Shown: positions 19,400 through 27,301 of the stretch, piece by piece | How positions within the stretch are numbered: the stretch's first letter is position 1 | How the letters are laid out: every line of letters starts with the position of its first letter | Origin: Priapulus caudatus | Taxonomy: Eukaryota > Priapulida > Priapulimorpha > Priapulimorphida > Priapulidae | Direction: 5' to 3' | Assembly: GCF_000485595.1 (NCBI RefSeq) | Contig: NW_014579330.1 | Coordinates: forward strand, 6,064 to 33,364 | DNA: 27,301 nt | Made by a program: the position numbers and the translations under genes | Notes under the pieces: generated by a model | Database searches by the model: none | What the model was told of the DNA's origin: nothing | The model's input: the letters and a program-made list of their open reading frames with translations, nothing else

Positions 19400-20822
19400 C
19401 AGTGGAACCCCGCTTTTGTGCGACCCGATTTATAGCCGCACTATGCGCATCCAAACGCTAATTTCTCCAGTACTATACTAGCAAATACTTCGTGTCATGC
19501 ATAATAATCACACTATCTTATGGCAAAATAAACCCTAGTTCCTCGCATTTCAGTGCGCGTTTGCTTAAAACCCACAAGAAGGAGGTGCGAAATCTGGTAA
19601 TCTGACGCCAACGCTAAATTGTTTGCCAAACAATTTCGCCAAGAATCGGTTAGGTGACGTCACATGTTTTTATCTTTGCTACACCTGTACCGCTGTACCG
19701 CAGCACCGCTCCACGGTTGCTTGGCAGAGCAACGCGAAAGTGTCAACAACATCGGAGAATTTGAACAACATTGGAGGTATTTTCAAATGCCTTTTATAAG
19801 ACAACGCGCAGTGAAATGGGAGGAACTAGAGTTTATTTTGTCATAAGGTAGTGTGATTATGCATGACACGAAGTATTTACTAGTCTAGTACTGGAGAAAT
19901 TAGCGTTTGGATGCGCATAATGCGGCTTTAAAGCGAATTCGGATGTAATGCGATGAGTCGTTGGACCGCTTTTTTTTGCTCTTATATACCTACGTATATC
20001 AGGAGTAGATAATAGGGAAGGAGTGTGACATCAATAAACAAGGGAAATTCGTCATTTAGTAGCCTTAAAATACCTGCGATGTACTCTGCGTAACTCATCC
20101 TACTTGAGCTCAAATCGTACACAGTACATTCGCCTAACATCGTGCGAAATCGTTTCTTCGTATATACAAGCAATCCGGAGATACAGACTAAAACGTACGA
20201 CACGATTATCCATTCTTTGGACATCAATCCGAGCCGATACTACCGCGCTATTGCTAACTCGGCGAGGCATGTGGCTCGCTGGGAGATTAGGCATCAACGC
20301 AACACTCGGCGAGATAACCTTTGCCCCGGTACACAGCTACATACCGGCATACAGCTGGCATGCCCCACGCACGCACGCCAACCGCAATCAGCAGCAGATC
20401 GGGCTCAAATCTCCCAGCGAGCCACATTGCCTGCCGAGTTAGCAATAGCGCATTAGTAGCTGCCCTTTGTTTGAATATAGGCGGGCAGTCGGCTCGGATT
20501 GATGGTCAAAGAATAGATAATCGTGTCGTACGTTTTAGTCTGTATCTCCGGATTGCTTGTGTATACGAGGAAACGATTTCGCACGATGCTAGGCGAATGT
20601 ACCGTGTACGATTTGAGCTCAAGTTGGATGAGTTACGCGTAGTAAATCGTAGATATTTTAAAGCTAGTAAATGACGAATTTCCTTTGTTTATTGATGTCA
20701 CACTCCTTCCCTATTATCTACTCCTGACGTATATATATATAACCCATATTTACTGCGACCTCGCTTTTTTCGCAATGACATTTTATGGACCCCAACTATC
20801 GCGTTACAATGTGCTTACACTG
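19400..20822 (+). mobile_element. Tc1/mariner- or pogo-like MITE at the exon 14 splice site
   Basis: The left end is CAGTGGAACCCCGC and the right end (inverted) CAGTGTAAGC, flanked by TA on both sides (19398-19399, 20823-20824). Internal arms match as inverted repeats: GCGCATCCAAACGCTAATTT near 19447 and its complement near 19905, with CTTCGTGTCATGCATAAT and its complement inside. A hAT-type MITE (20000-20726) is inserted in its right part. Only degraded short ORFs are present. Confidence 0.7.
20000..20726 (+). mobile_element. hAT-type foldback MITE with perfect 8-bp duplication
   Basis: The terminal repeats start CAGGAGTAGATAATAGGG and are nearly perfect inverted copies for some 200 bases. 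The octamer ACGTATAT flanks both sides exactly (19992-19999, 20727-20734). Length 727 bp. The long arms could fold into one hairpin. A truncated relative lies at 12454-12845. The fidelity of arms and target duplication suggests a recent insertion. Confidence 0.9.
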
Positions 20823-20877
20823 TATGTGCACATGTGCATACGCAGATACATTTCCATACCAAGAAAGAATATTTCAG

Positions 20878-21040
20878 CTTGAAGCAGATATTAATATTTC
20901 TGAACAACAAATTTTTCAGAATATGGAGAAGTTGGAAGCTTGCCAGGCTGACCTTCAGCATTGGTTAAGTCTCCTTCACATAGACTCTGGCGACGAAGTC
21001 GAAGATCTATGGATTGAGGAGATTCAGGCAGCTGCGAGGG
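20878..21040 (+). CDS. Exon 15, coiled-coil-like segment
   Basis: Acceptor AAAGAATATTTCAG, entering in phase 0 from exon 14. It begins LEADINISEQQIFQNMEKLE and includes ACQADLQHWLSLLHIDSGDE, then an acidic helix. It has heptad-like spacing of Leu/Ile. It leaves in phase 1 at GAGGG|GTATAA; if that donor is not used, the frame ends at a TAA at 21049-21051. The spliced option is supported because the next exon enters in phase 1. Confidence 0.6.
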
Positions 21041-21693
21041 GTATAAACTAATGCACATATCGTGTGAGAGTACCATGTGGATGTTTTTGGTTTTTATCTC
21101 ATCTGACATAGTCATGTTCATGTAGAAGCGGCTCAAAGGTCCTTGGATCGAATGCCATCAGATTTTTTATTATTTACCTGTTTTCTGTATTTTTCTATTT
21201 TTATCCATTTAACTATTTTTTTCCAATTAATGCAAATATTTACATGATTTATTTACAACTATTTTTTTTTAAATATGGTTAGGGTCACAATGCACCATAA
21301 AACAGGAGTTTCAGGCATGCGATTTGTATCAACCAATGTGATTTGGGAGGTATGCAGAATTCAAAAGGTTGCTGAAATTATGTGTACGCAACTGCGTATC
21401 TGCATATTTGCGCTTGACAAATGTGTGACTACGCACGACTGAAATTTTACGTTCATAACCGTAGCAACACAAATGAGCCTAGTCGCTCTGCGGCTCTTGT
21501 TTTTTAATCCGTTCAGAGTCGTGCAAGTATATATTCACGTGTTTAATTAAACATTGAGAAATCCTTGAGTTTTCGGAACTTTATTAACATCACATGCAGG
21601 TATTATCAGAGGTTAATAATGTCAAATTTATCATTATTAACCCCCTGTATTATGTGTCACATATACTAATAAATGACCTGTTGCACAATTTAG
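21041..21693 (+). other. Intron 15, nothing recognised
   Basis: AT-rich intron without supported features, apart from a short inverted motif near 21387-21410 (ACGCAACTGCGTATCTGCAT). Confidence 0.4.
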
Positions 21694-21783
21694 ACAGGAA
21701 ATGTGTGGCGATTCAAGGTACAGAGGCAGATATAGAGATGACTGTTGCTGCGATACACCATCTCATTGTTAGGATAAGCAGTG
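21694..21783 (+). CDS. Exon 16, KH-tail-like segment
   Basis: Acceptor TGCACAATTTAG and donor AGTG|GTGAGT. Phase 1 in and out: (G)DRKCVAIQGTEADIEMTVAA, then IHHLIVRISS. The strand-turn-helix pattern R-x-V-x-I-x-GT-x-x-x-IE-x-A resembles the last strand and helix of a KH domain, but no GxxG loop was found in the preceding exon, so this may be coincidence. Confidence 0.6.
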
Positions 21784-21896
21784 GTGAGTGGATAGCACAT
21801 AGTCACTCATGCATGTTAGTGGCATACACGTACAGTAAAAAATTGAGCTAATAGATTTAAATTTACGTTTAACATATGTTGGGCATCAATAATTTA

Positions 21897-22273
21897 TATT
21901 TGGATTGTGTGACAGTATCAGTGGTTCGTCACAACGATTTGCATCTGGCAGTCATTAGTAGGCTGCATTTTTGTGTCATAATACAGTGAACCTTTGCTGA
22001 TTAGTTTTATTACAGTAAACTTGTGACAGCACCTTTATTTGTGACAGTTTGGATTTTTACTAATCTAAAACTGCTCTGGTCTGATCAGCTTTGTGCATGA
22101 ATGAAGTCGAACTTGTATCACATATAAAAATCATAAACATATACTAACTTGCACACGTTTAATATATATACGTGGTTTTGTTCACAGACAAGACCAATGA
22201 CAGCCATGCCATGCATGCTAAGATTGTAGATGACAGGAAATGCCTTATGCTGCATTTACACTATCGATTTTTG
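21897..22273 (+). repeat. Duplication unit 1 upstream of the last exon
   Basis: Five adjacent blocks (E 21897-21928, D 21930-21967, C 21968-22023, B 22029-22066, A 22067-22106), then a segment shared in direct orientation with unit 2 (CGAACTTGTATCACATATAA onwards), then a copy of the last-exon start and the left end of a MITE. See unit 2 for the unusual relation. Confidence 0.85.
22188..22247 (+). pseudogene. Duplicate of last-exon start, copy 1
   Basis: After acceptor TTTTGTTCACAG it reads, in phase 1, DKTNDSHAMHAKIVDDRKCL, almost identical to 22580-22639. It is followed by the left end of the same MITE family (GCTGCATTTACACTATCGAT) and no right end, so this copy has no continuation to the terminal coding part and reaches a stop after about 40 further codons. 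It could still serve as an alternative terminal exon. Confidence 0.5.
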
Positions 22274-22274
22274 N
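22274..22274. other. Single ambiguous base (N)
   Basis: An isolated N at the boundary between duplication units 1 and 2, so that junction may be an assembly join. Confidence 0.9.
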
Positions 22275-22288
22275 ATATGTTGATGCTC

Positions 22289-22666
22289 CGAACCACTGAC
22301 ACTGTCACACAATCCAAATATGGATTATTTGCAGCCTACTAATGACTGCCAGATGCAAATCGTTGTGTGTCGCAAGTTTACTGTAATAAAACTAATAAGC
22401 AAAGGTTCACTGTATTATGACACAAAAAGATTAGCAAAAATCCAAACTGTCACAAATAATGGTGCTTCATTCATGCACAAAGCTGATCAGACCAGAGCAG
22501 TTTTAGGCGAACTTGTATCACATATAAAAATCATAAAAATATACTTGCACACGTTTACATATACGTGGTCTGTTCACAGAAAAGACCAATCACAGCCATG
22601 CCATGCGTGCTAAGAGTGTAGATGACAGGAAATGCCTTATGCTGCGTTTACACTCTCGATTTTTGT
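22289..22666 (+). repeat. Duplication unit 2 with blockwise inverted part
   Basis: Blocks E' (22289-22320), D' (22330-22367), C' (22373-22428), B' (22428-22465) and A' (22465-22504) are each the reverse complement of the same-letter block in unit 1, but appear in the same left-to-right order. Block A' matches A perfectly over 40 bases; the others have 0-3 mismatches or small indels. From 22508 the units match in direct orientation. Confidence 0.85.
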
Positions 22667-23106
22667 CAGCAAATCGTACCGATTTCAAGTGCATTCCAAT
22701 ACAACTGGCTGAAATTCGATTGTATTGGAGTTGGCGAAATAGAACACGTTCTATTTCTCCAACTCGGCGACTTGGTTCCGACTCCGACTCCAACACAATC
22801 GAATTTCTTGGAATGCGCTTCGGTCAAGTCGGGGGCAAGTTGGAATGCACTTGAAATCGCTACGATTTGCTTGGTGGAGGGGGGGGGGGGGGGGGTGGGG
22901 GGGGGGGTGGGGGGGGGCGGGGGGGGGGGGGGGAGCGGAGGGGGGGGGCGGGGGCGGGGGGTGGGGACAAAAATCGATAGTGTAAACGCAGCTTTAGGCA
23001 GCTTCTGGAAAGTCACAACTCTAACAGCGGAGACAGCGTGACAGAGGAAGAAGCAATGACCTACACTTTGCCGTGGATTATTCATGAGGAAGCTCTCAAA
23101 TACTAA
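22580..23106 (+). CDS. Exon 17, last exon, interrupted by a MITE
   Basis: Acceptor GGTCTGTTCACAG, phase 1 entry. The first part, 22580-22639, reads (E)KTNHSHAMRAKSVDDRKCL. The second, 22997-23106, continues in the same frame if the element 22640-22993 and one TTA are disregarded: RQLLESHNSNSGDSVTEEE, then TYTLPWIIHEEALKY and TAA. The acidic Ser-rich part followed by a hydrophobic tail looks like a genuine C-terminus, and AATAAA follows 116 bases after the stop. As written, the MITE would have to be spliced out. A GT near 22666 and the TTTAG at 22994-22997 would keep frame, but the donor is weak. Confidence 0.6.
22640..22993 (+). mobile_element. Foldback MITE with TTA duplication inside exon 17
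   Basis: The terminal repeats GCTGCGTTTACACTCTCGAT and (inverted) GCTGCGTTTACACTATCGAT, each followed by TTTTTGTC, are flanked by TTA on both sides (22637-22639, 22994-22996), as in PIF/Harbinger-type elements. A second inverted pair lies inside: CGATTTCAAGTGCATTCCAA at 22679 and its complement ending near 22858, with a palindromic centre GAAATAGAACACGTTCTATTTC. A poly-G tract fills the right part. Confidence 0.75.
22874..22967 (+). repeat. ~94-base poly-G tract
   Basis: Almost pure G on the plus strand, with single T, C or A interruptions every 4-20 bases. It would support G-quadruplex formation and is a likely site of sequencing error; its true length is uncertain. Confidence 0.9.
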
Positions 23107-23221
23107 TGTCTCTCGAATACTTCTGTCGCGCGGATTAATTGTGTATTGTAATATGTGTGTTGTAATTGTAATTGTATTGTATTGTAAATGTGTATGGAAA
23201 TTGTGTATTTATTTTTAAATT

Positions 23222-23227
23222 AATAAA
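23222..23227 (+). terminator. Polyadenylation signal AATAAA
   Basis: A canonical AATAAA 116 bases after the TAA of exon 17, preceded by a TGTA/TTGTAA-rich stretch that could bind 3'-end factors. It fits the end of the main gene's transcript. Confidence 0.6.
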
Positions 23228-23742
23228 TTGTATTATCTCGTGATACTTGTAACATGACCTCATTTTTGAGAACTTTGCTTCGCTAGAATAGATATGATCA
23301 GTCGACTTATTATTTAGCGGGGGTCAGGGCAGAGCAGAGGTGCCATAAGATGATCATGTGTGTATATAGTACTTATAGTACGGGAAGGACTTCGCGCCAG
23401 AAAAAAAAATTAAGTACTGTCATGCCACCTCCCTTGGGACGGGCTTGTAGATTTAAAAGCGACAGCGCATCGTGCGTCTACCAGGTACAACGGTATATAT
23501 GGCATATCATTCATTTCGTTCACGCAAGATTCCATGGGTCCTTTTCCCCTGGTTGTATGTATGGGGGCTTACCGCCAAAATTCATAAATTTAAATGCATT
23601 GTTGATATACAAATATATTGCCGCTTCAGCTAATTTAATAAACCATTTATATTGCCATTGTCTGAATATATTATCCGTGAGCAATCTTATACTAACAATT
23701 ACATTGCACTAGCGTAAATATATAATAATGCAACATCTTACA
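23228..23742 (+). other. Spacer, nothing recognised
   Basis: Intergenic sequence between the polyadenylation signal and the right arm of the large inverted repeat. No supported gene or repeat. Confidence 0.4.
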
Positions 23743-24791
23743 TGCAATGCCACTTCACAAAAATATTGCTGTGTTAGCTACGGCAATCAAAGAAATGCAT
23801 TGCACAACTTTAAATATATTCAACGTCAAGATAGTGCTAGCTTCTAAACAAAGCCCCGGCTTACACACAGGTTGCCGTGCTGCTCACAGTACAAGCGCTG
23901 CAATACACGCGCACGAACACGCGCGTGCGCGCGAACACACGGATGCAGGCGCGTGCGCGCATACACACGCGCGCGCGCGCGAACACGGCGGCACACACAC
24001 AGGCACGCGAATACACGCGCGTGCGCGCATACACACACGCACGCACATACACGCGCGCACACACACACGCGCACGCACGTACATACACGGGCGCACACGG
24101 CGGCACACGAACATACGCGAATAAACGCGCATGCGCGCAGCAACACACGCGACGTGGCGCGCATACACACATCACGCACGCACATGCAAGCGCACATTCG
24201 GCGGCACACGAACATACGCGAATACACGCGGCGTGCGCTCATATAATCACACACGCACGCACATATCACACACCGACGCGCGCACGGCAACATAACAGCA
24301 CCACGCGGCGCACGCACATACACACCCACCGCGCACGCACATCAACAGGCGGCGGCACCACGCAGGCACACGCACACACCGACATAACACGCGCGTGCCG
24401 CGCATACACACAGGCACGCACATACACGGGCCGGCACCACACGCGCCACAATATGCGCGGACTGCGCACACACACAGACATACAATTACAACGCGAGCAG
24501 AGTAAGGATTACGTAATTCGGGGGCGACTGCAGGTTGTGTATTGTTTGCTATAGACTGTTGTGTAAAAGTAAGTTTATTTCGTGATTGTACGCGGAATCG
24601 GATGCAAGTGCCGATTCAAGCGACGTTATACCGGTTGTGGATATGCAATCAGGTATGGGCTGAACAGTTTTATTTACTGAGTTTTTAGGCATTAATTCGG
24701 TGGCCCAATGTGGCCTTCATTATAAATGAAGTACCTATTAATTGCTTGACTGAATTATACCATTTCATAAATTCCAAATGTGTATTATAAT
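23743..24791 (-). repeat. Right arm of large inverted repeat
   Basis: Inverted counterpart of 1-753, longer because its minisatellite (23895-24480) is expanded. It shares TTGCTGTGTTAGCTACGGC, TGCATTGCACAACTTTAAAT, AAGGATTACGTAATTCGG and GACGTTATACCGGTTGTGG. Outside the minisatellite it differs from the left arm chiefly by added single bases (for example GGTGGCCCAATGTGGCCTTC versus GGTGCAATGTGCCTTC). Confidence 0.75.
23895..24480 (-). repeat. GC-rich minisatellite of the right arm
   Basis: The same family as 268-640, on the opposite strand: units with GGCGGCACACGAACATACGC, GAATACACGCG and GTGCGCGCATACACAC, becoming degenerate toward 24480. Open frames here are artefacts. Confidence 0.85.
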
Positions 24792-24894
24792 AGCACTGGC
24801 ATCAAATGGACCATTTTTGGCAAAATTAGCCCGATAGGTGGCGCATATTTTAATTACATTTATATCTTAATTAATTGTAAATACTAAACATACC

Positions 24895-25325
24895 ATAGCT
24901 CATACATGCATGCATACATACATACCATACAATACATACATACGTACGGTACGTACGTACGTACGTTCGTACGCACGTCACGCACGGACGCACCGCACGC
25001 ACGCCACGCACTGCACGCACGCACGCATACATACATACATACCATAACATACAGTACATACATACATACATACTACATACATCCATACTACATAACATAC
25101 ACAACACATACATACATACAGACCATATCTATGCATACGACACATACGCAGCACACACACTTCACACACACACACACCACACACACACACAGCACACACA
25201 TACAGCACAACACACACACACCACACACACACACAACACCACACACACCACGCCACCCACAGACAACACACACACACACATCACACCACACAACACACAC
25301 ACAACACACACACACATCACATACG
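24895..25325 (+). repeat. CATA / CGTA / CA microsatellite arrays
   Basis: (CATA)n, then (CGTA)n with ACGTACGTACG palindromes at about 24945-24975, then (CGCA)n, again (CATA)n, then (CA)n interrupted by ACC and AAC variants to 25325. Frames over it are artefacts. Confidence 0.9.
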
Positions 25326-25429
25326 TGTGTATGGTGGAACTGATTGTCAGACCTTGGCTTCAATCATCAGACGTGTGATATGTGACGGTGTGACCTATAC
25401 ATACGTACGCACGTAAACATATGAAGATA

Positions 25430-25565
25430 TGTGTATCCTGTGTGTGTGCGCGGCGCGTGTGTGTTTGTGTGCGCGGGCGCGGCGAAGTGCGTGTGTGTGT
25501 TTGTGTGTTTTGTGTGCTGCGCGCGTGCGTGTGTGTGCGTGTGGTAAGAGAGAGAGAGAGAGAGG
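25430..25565 (+). repeat. (TG)n and (GA)n arrays
   Basis: GT/GC-rich alternating sequence followed by a (GA)n run at 25548-25564, in the core of the inverted-repeat element. Confidence 0.9.
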
Positions 25566-25639
25566 CAAGAGGAGAGCACGCGCACGTACGCAACAATTCC
25601 ACGTACACACATATTATGCACGCCGCACGTACGCGCGAC

Positions 25640-26030
25640 GTCGACAAAATTCCCTTTCCTTATCATTTCCTCTCTTTCCATTCTTCCGCATTTTTCTTCC
25701 ATTATTTCCTTTTTTCCTGCGCCCGCACTATCCGTACTTACCATTCCCTTCTTTTTCACCCCTTTTCGGTCTCTCTGGCGCCCCACTAATTCCCACCCGC
25801 ATGCATTCTTCGCCCGCTCTGCATAATCTTTTTCTTTCTTCCTCGGCGCCATCCCTCCACTCATTCTCCCTTCTCCCCCCTCTCTTCCTCGCCTTCTCAT
25901 TCTTCCCTCCCCCTCTCTTCCTCGCCTTCTCATTCTCCCCTCCCCCTCTCTTCCTTGCCTTCTCATTCCCCCCCCCTCGCTGCGGCTCCCTTTTCCTTCG
26001 CTTCCTTCCTCACTTTCTTACTCGTGCCTA
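25640..26030 (+). repeat. Pyrimidine-rich tract with a ~33-bp tandem triplet
   Basis: About 390 bases of strongly C/T-biased plus strand. From 25878 to 25975, CTCTCTTCCTCGCCTTCTCA followed by a TTCYCCCTCC-like stretch occurs three times in tandem. On the minus strand this yields an Arg/Gly/Glu repeat frame that I do not regard as a gene. Confidence 0.8.
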
Positions 26031-26303
26031 CGACATTAATAGTACGAGATTACGTACGTGCGCATGTGTATATATACTCAAATATGTACGTATGTATTCT
26101 CAATTAATTACAATATAAATGTAATTAAAAAAAGCGCCACCTATCGGGCGATTTCGCCAAAATGTCCATTTGATGCCAGTGTAATTATAAAACACAATTG
26201 GAATTATGAAATGATATTCAATAATTAATGTAATAATGTTATTTATTATATTGAAGGCTTATTGCACCGAATGGATTGCTAAAAACCGTAAATAAAGCAG
26301 CCT

Positions 26304-27301
26304 CGGTTTTTGTGTGCTGGTTGGCTTCCTGCTTCATTAAATGATATATGACTGCACCAGAAGTTGCTTTCACCTGTTCTACTAACTAATGAGGTATGTA
26401 CTTTCGAGTTTGATATTCTGTAAATATATGTTTCAGCAATCCATCCGGTTAAATGACTTTAATCACTGGTAATTGATACTTTGTTGCTGAAACATTGGCA
26501 ATAATTTGCTTTATTAAATATATCACTTGGATCGATTAACTTCTTCACTTTGAGGTAACAACAAATACACTGTTAAAAGAAACTCAAGTACCATATTTTA
26601 ATAATACACAAACAATTTATTTACATAGCATTCCTGTTACATTTATATATTATATTATATATCGATTGTGTGTATTATATACAGGGCCACCTCAAACATA
26701 GCAATAATAAAACCAGGTGAAGATTTTAGGGCCACCTTTATACTGGCAGCAGTTAATACAATGGAAGCTTATATTGTCTAAAAATAAATAAAAAGTATAA
26801 TAAGATATACATATAATAGCGTATTAAACATAAAAGAAAATGGCTCATTTATGTTATCTAGCAGTGCTGGCTACACTCGTGGGAGCGTCGCTCCCCGTGC
26901 CTAATCGCTCTTGGGCCGAGTCTATCCGAGAGCGGCATGATGCTCGCGTTCATTATGTTAATCACATGATGTGAATCATAGCCATTACAATGAATATAAT
27001 AAAGCAAATAAACAACATCATTATTTCACTTATGAGTCAAATTTAAAATAACCTGCATTCGAAAAAAAAGGAAAGTTGTTGGTAGCATGATAGCGAGAAG
27101 GCAGCCATACCGCTGATAGGCATAGAAATTGTATAATTTAGCGATAATCATATGCCAAATGGCAGTTACACAACACACAGTTACAAAAAGCTTCTAACCA
27201 ATTTCTGGAAGTTTGTACACGCGCCAACCTAAAGTGCAGTACTGTCCGCACCAGAACCGTGTTAACCCAAAGCACGGTACCATCACCAGCAGAAGAATAC
27301 G
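26304..27301 (+). other. Right flank, nothing recognised
   Basis: AT-rich sequence without a supported gene. 26870-26945 is locally GC-rich with short inverted pieces (GGGAGCGTCGCTCCC, CGCTCTTGGGCCGAGTC) but does not fold into a tRNA that I could justify. Confidence 0.4.

Larger units (their letters stand above)
3097..21051 (+). other. Main multi-exon gene, core exons (HECT-associated-like protein?)
   Basis: Exons 1-11 join in one open frame of 432 codons: 3097-3163, 3803-4805 (interrupted by a MITE), 8404-8702, 9958-10020, 11625-11663, 11979-12098, 13004-13138, 13603-13683, 14048-14101, 15010-15048 and 17537-17596. After exon 3 every junction is phase 0. A full model through exons 12, 13a, 13b, 14, 15, 16 and 17 totals 1971 nt, or 656 residues, ending at 23106. 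Seen: two globular segments (exons 2-3 and 6-7) separated by Ser/Thr/Pro-rich linkers. Inferred: the layout resembles the pre-HECT part of invertebrate G2E3-like E3 ligases, and the exon 14 motif REDELTNAAFF...LAVRYV recalls the start of HECT regions, but the HECT catalytic lobe is not present. Function is therefore unassigned. Confidence 0.45.
24665..26303 (+). mobile_element. Inverted-repeat element with a satellite core
   Basis: The arms 24665-24880 and 26097-26303 are imperfect inverted copies. Both contain GGCATCAAATGG, CCCGATAGGTGGCGC, TTTTAATTACATTTATAT and TTAATTAATTG (26097-26303 on the minus strand). The ~1.2-kb core holds only simple repeats and pyrimidine-rich sequence. The left arm is also part of the larger repeat pairing with 1-105. 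It may be a foldback element or one end of a bigger one. No transposase is visible. Confidence 0.65.

Noticed and set aside
19664-19846. 60-codon plus-strand frame inside the TA-flanked element
   Set aside because: Lies within a MITE whose arms pair around it. Too short and without transposase motifs.
22666-23085. Pro-rich and Gly-rich frames over the G tract
   Set aside because: Homopolymer translation.
25367-26118. Frames of ~200 codons on both strands in the pyrimidine-rich tract
   Set aside because: Strong strand composition bias and a 33-bp tandem repeat explain them. They run into CA/TG microsatellite.
26870-26945. GC-rich segment with small inverted repeats, considered as tRNA or other structured RNA
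   Set aside because: No cloverleaf with matching acceptor stem and T-loop could be drawn.
1-27301. CRISPR arrays, bacterial operons, rRNA genes, integrated viral genes
   Set aside because: None of the expected repeat-spacer structure, gene packing, conserved rRNA segments or polymerase motifs was seen.

Overview
The window is eukaryotic, almost certainly from a metazoan genome. Short coding exons with GT-AG introns are scattered through AT-rich sequence, with many MITE-like foldback elements, TG/GA/CT microsatellites and a TTAGGG-like patch. A dispersed repeat (14152-14640) recalls repeats common in marine invertebrates. The phylum cannot be fixed from sequence alone. No bacterial operon, CRISPR array, rRNA or confident tRNA was seen.

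Layout. 1-753 is one arm of a large inverted repeat whose partner is 23743-24791. Both arms carry a GC-rich, alternating purine-pyrimidine minisatellite. 765-1595 is more minisatellite in the opposite orientation, after a single N at 754. 1600-3096 has a short minus-strand ORF and otherwise no clear gene. From 3097 to 23106 a plus-strand multi-exon gene can be traced by phase-compatible splice sites. Exons 1-3 encode a disordered N-terminus and a globular segment. Exons 6-7 encode a segment resembling a UBX/ubiquitin-like beta-grasp. Exons 4, 5 and 8-12 are short Ser/Pro/Thr-rich linkers. Exons 14-17 encode a helical, acidic C-terminal part ending at a TAA at 23104, with AATAAA at 23222. The N-terminal two thirds resemble proteins that sit in front of HECT E3 ligase domains in some invertebrate G2E3-like families, but no HECT domain is visible here. 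The exon 11-14 junction has two competing phase-consistent models: one 656-residue protein, or a second start in exon 11 giving a separate 200-residue protein.

The gene is heavily remodelled by repeats. One MITE sits inside exon 2 and another inside the last exon. A third (TA target site) inserted into the 5' splice site of exon 14 and itself hosts a hAT-type MITE with a perfect 8-bp duplication. Two mini-exons, 4 and 10, each lie in an independent three-copy tandem array. Upstream of the last exon a ~390-bp duplication has one copy in which five consecutive 32-56-bp blocks are each reverse-complemented while their order is kept. I regard this as the strangest structure in the window.

24665-26303 is a further inverted-repeat element whose core is microsatellite and pyrimidine-rich arrays. 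26304-27301 shows nothing recognisable. Indel-rich repeat copies and two isolated Ns suggest imperfectly polished long-read assembly in the repeats, so copy-specific frameshifts should be read cautiously.
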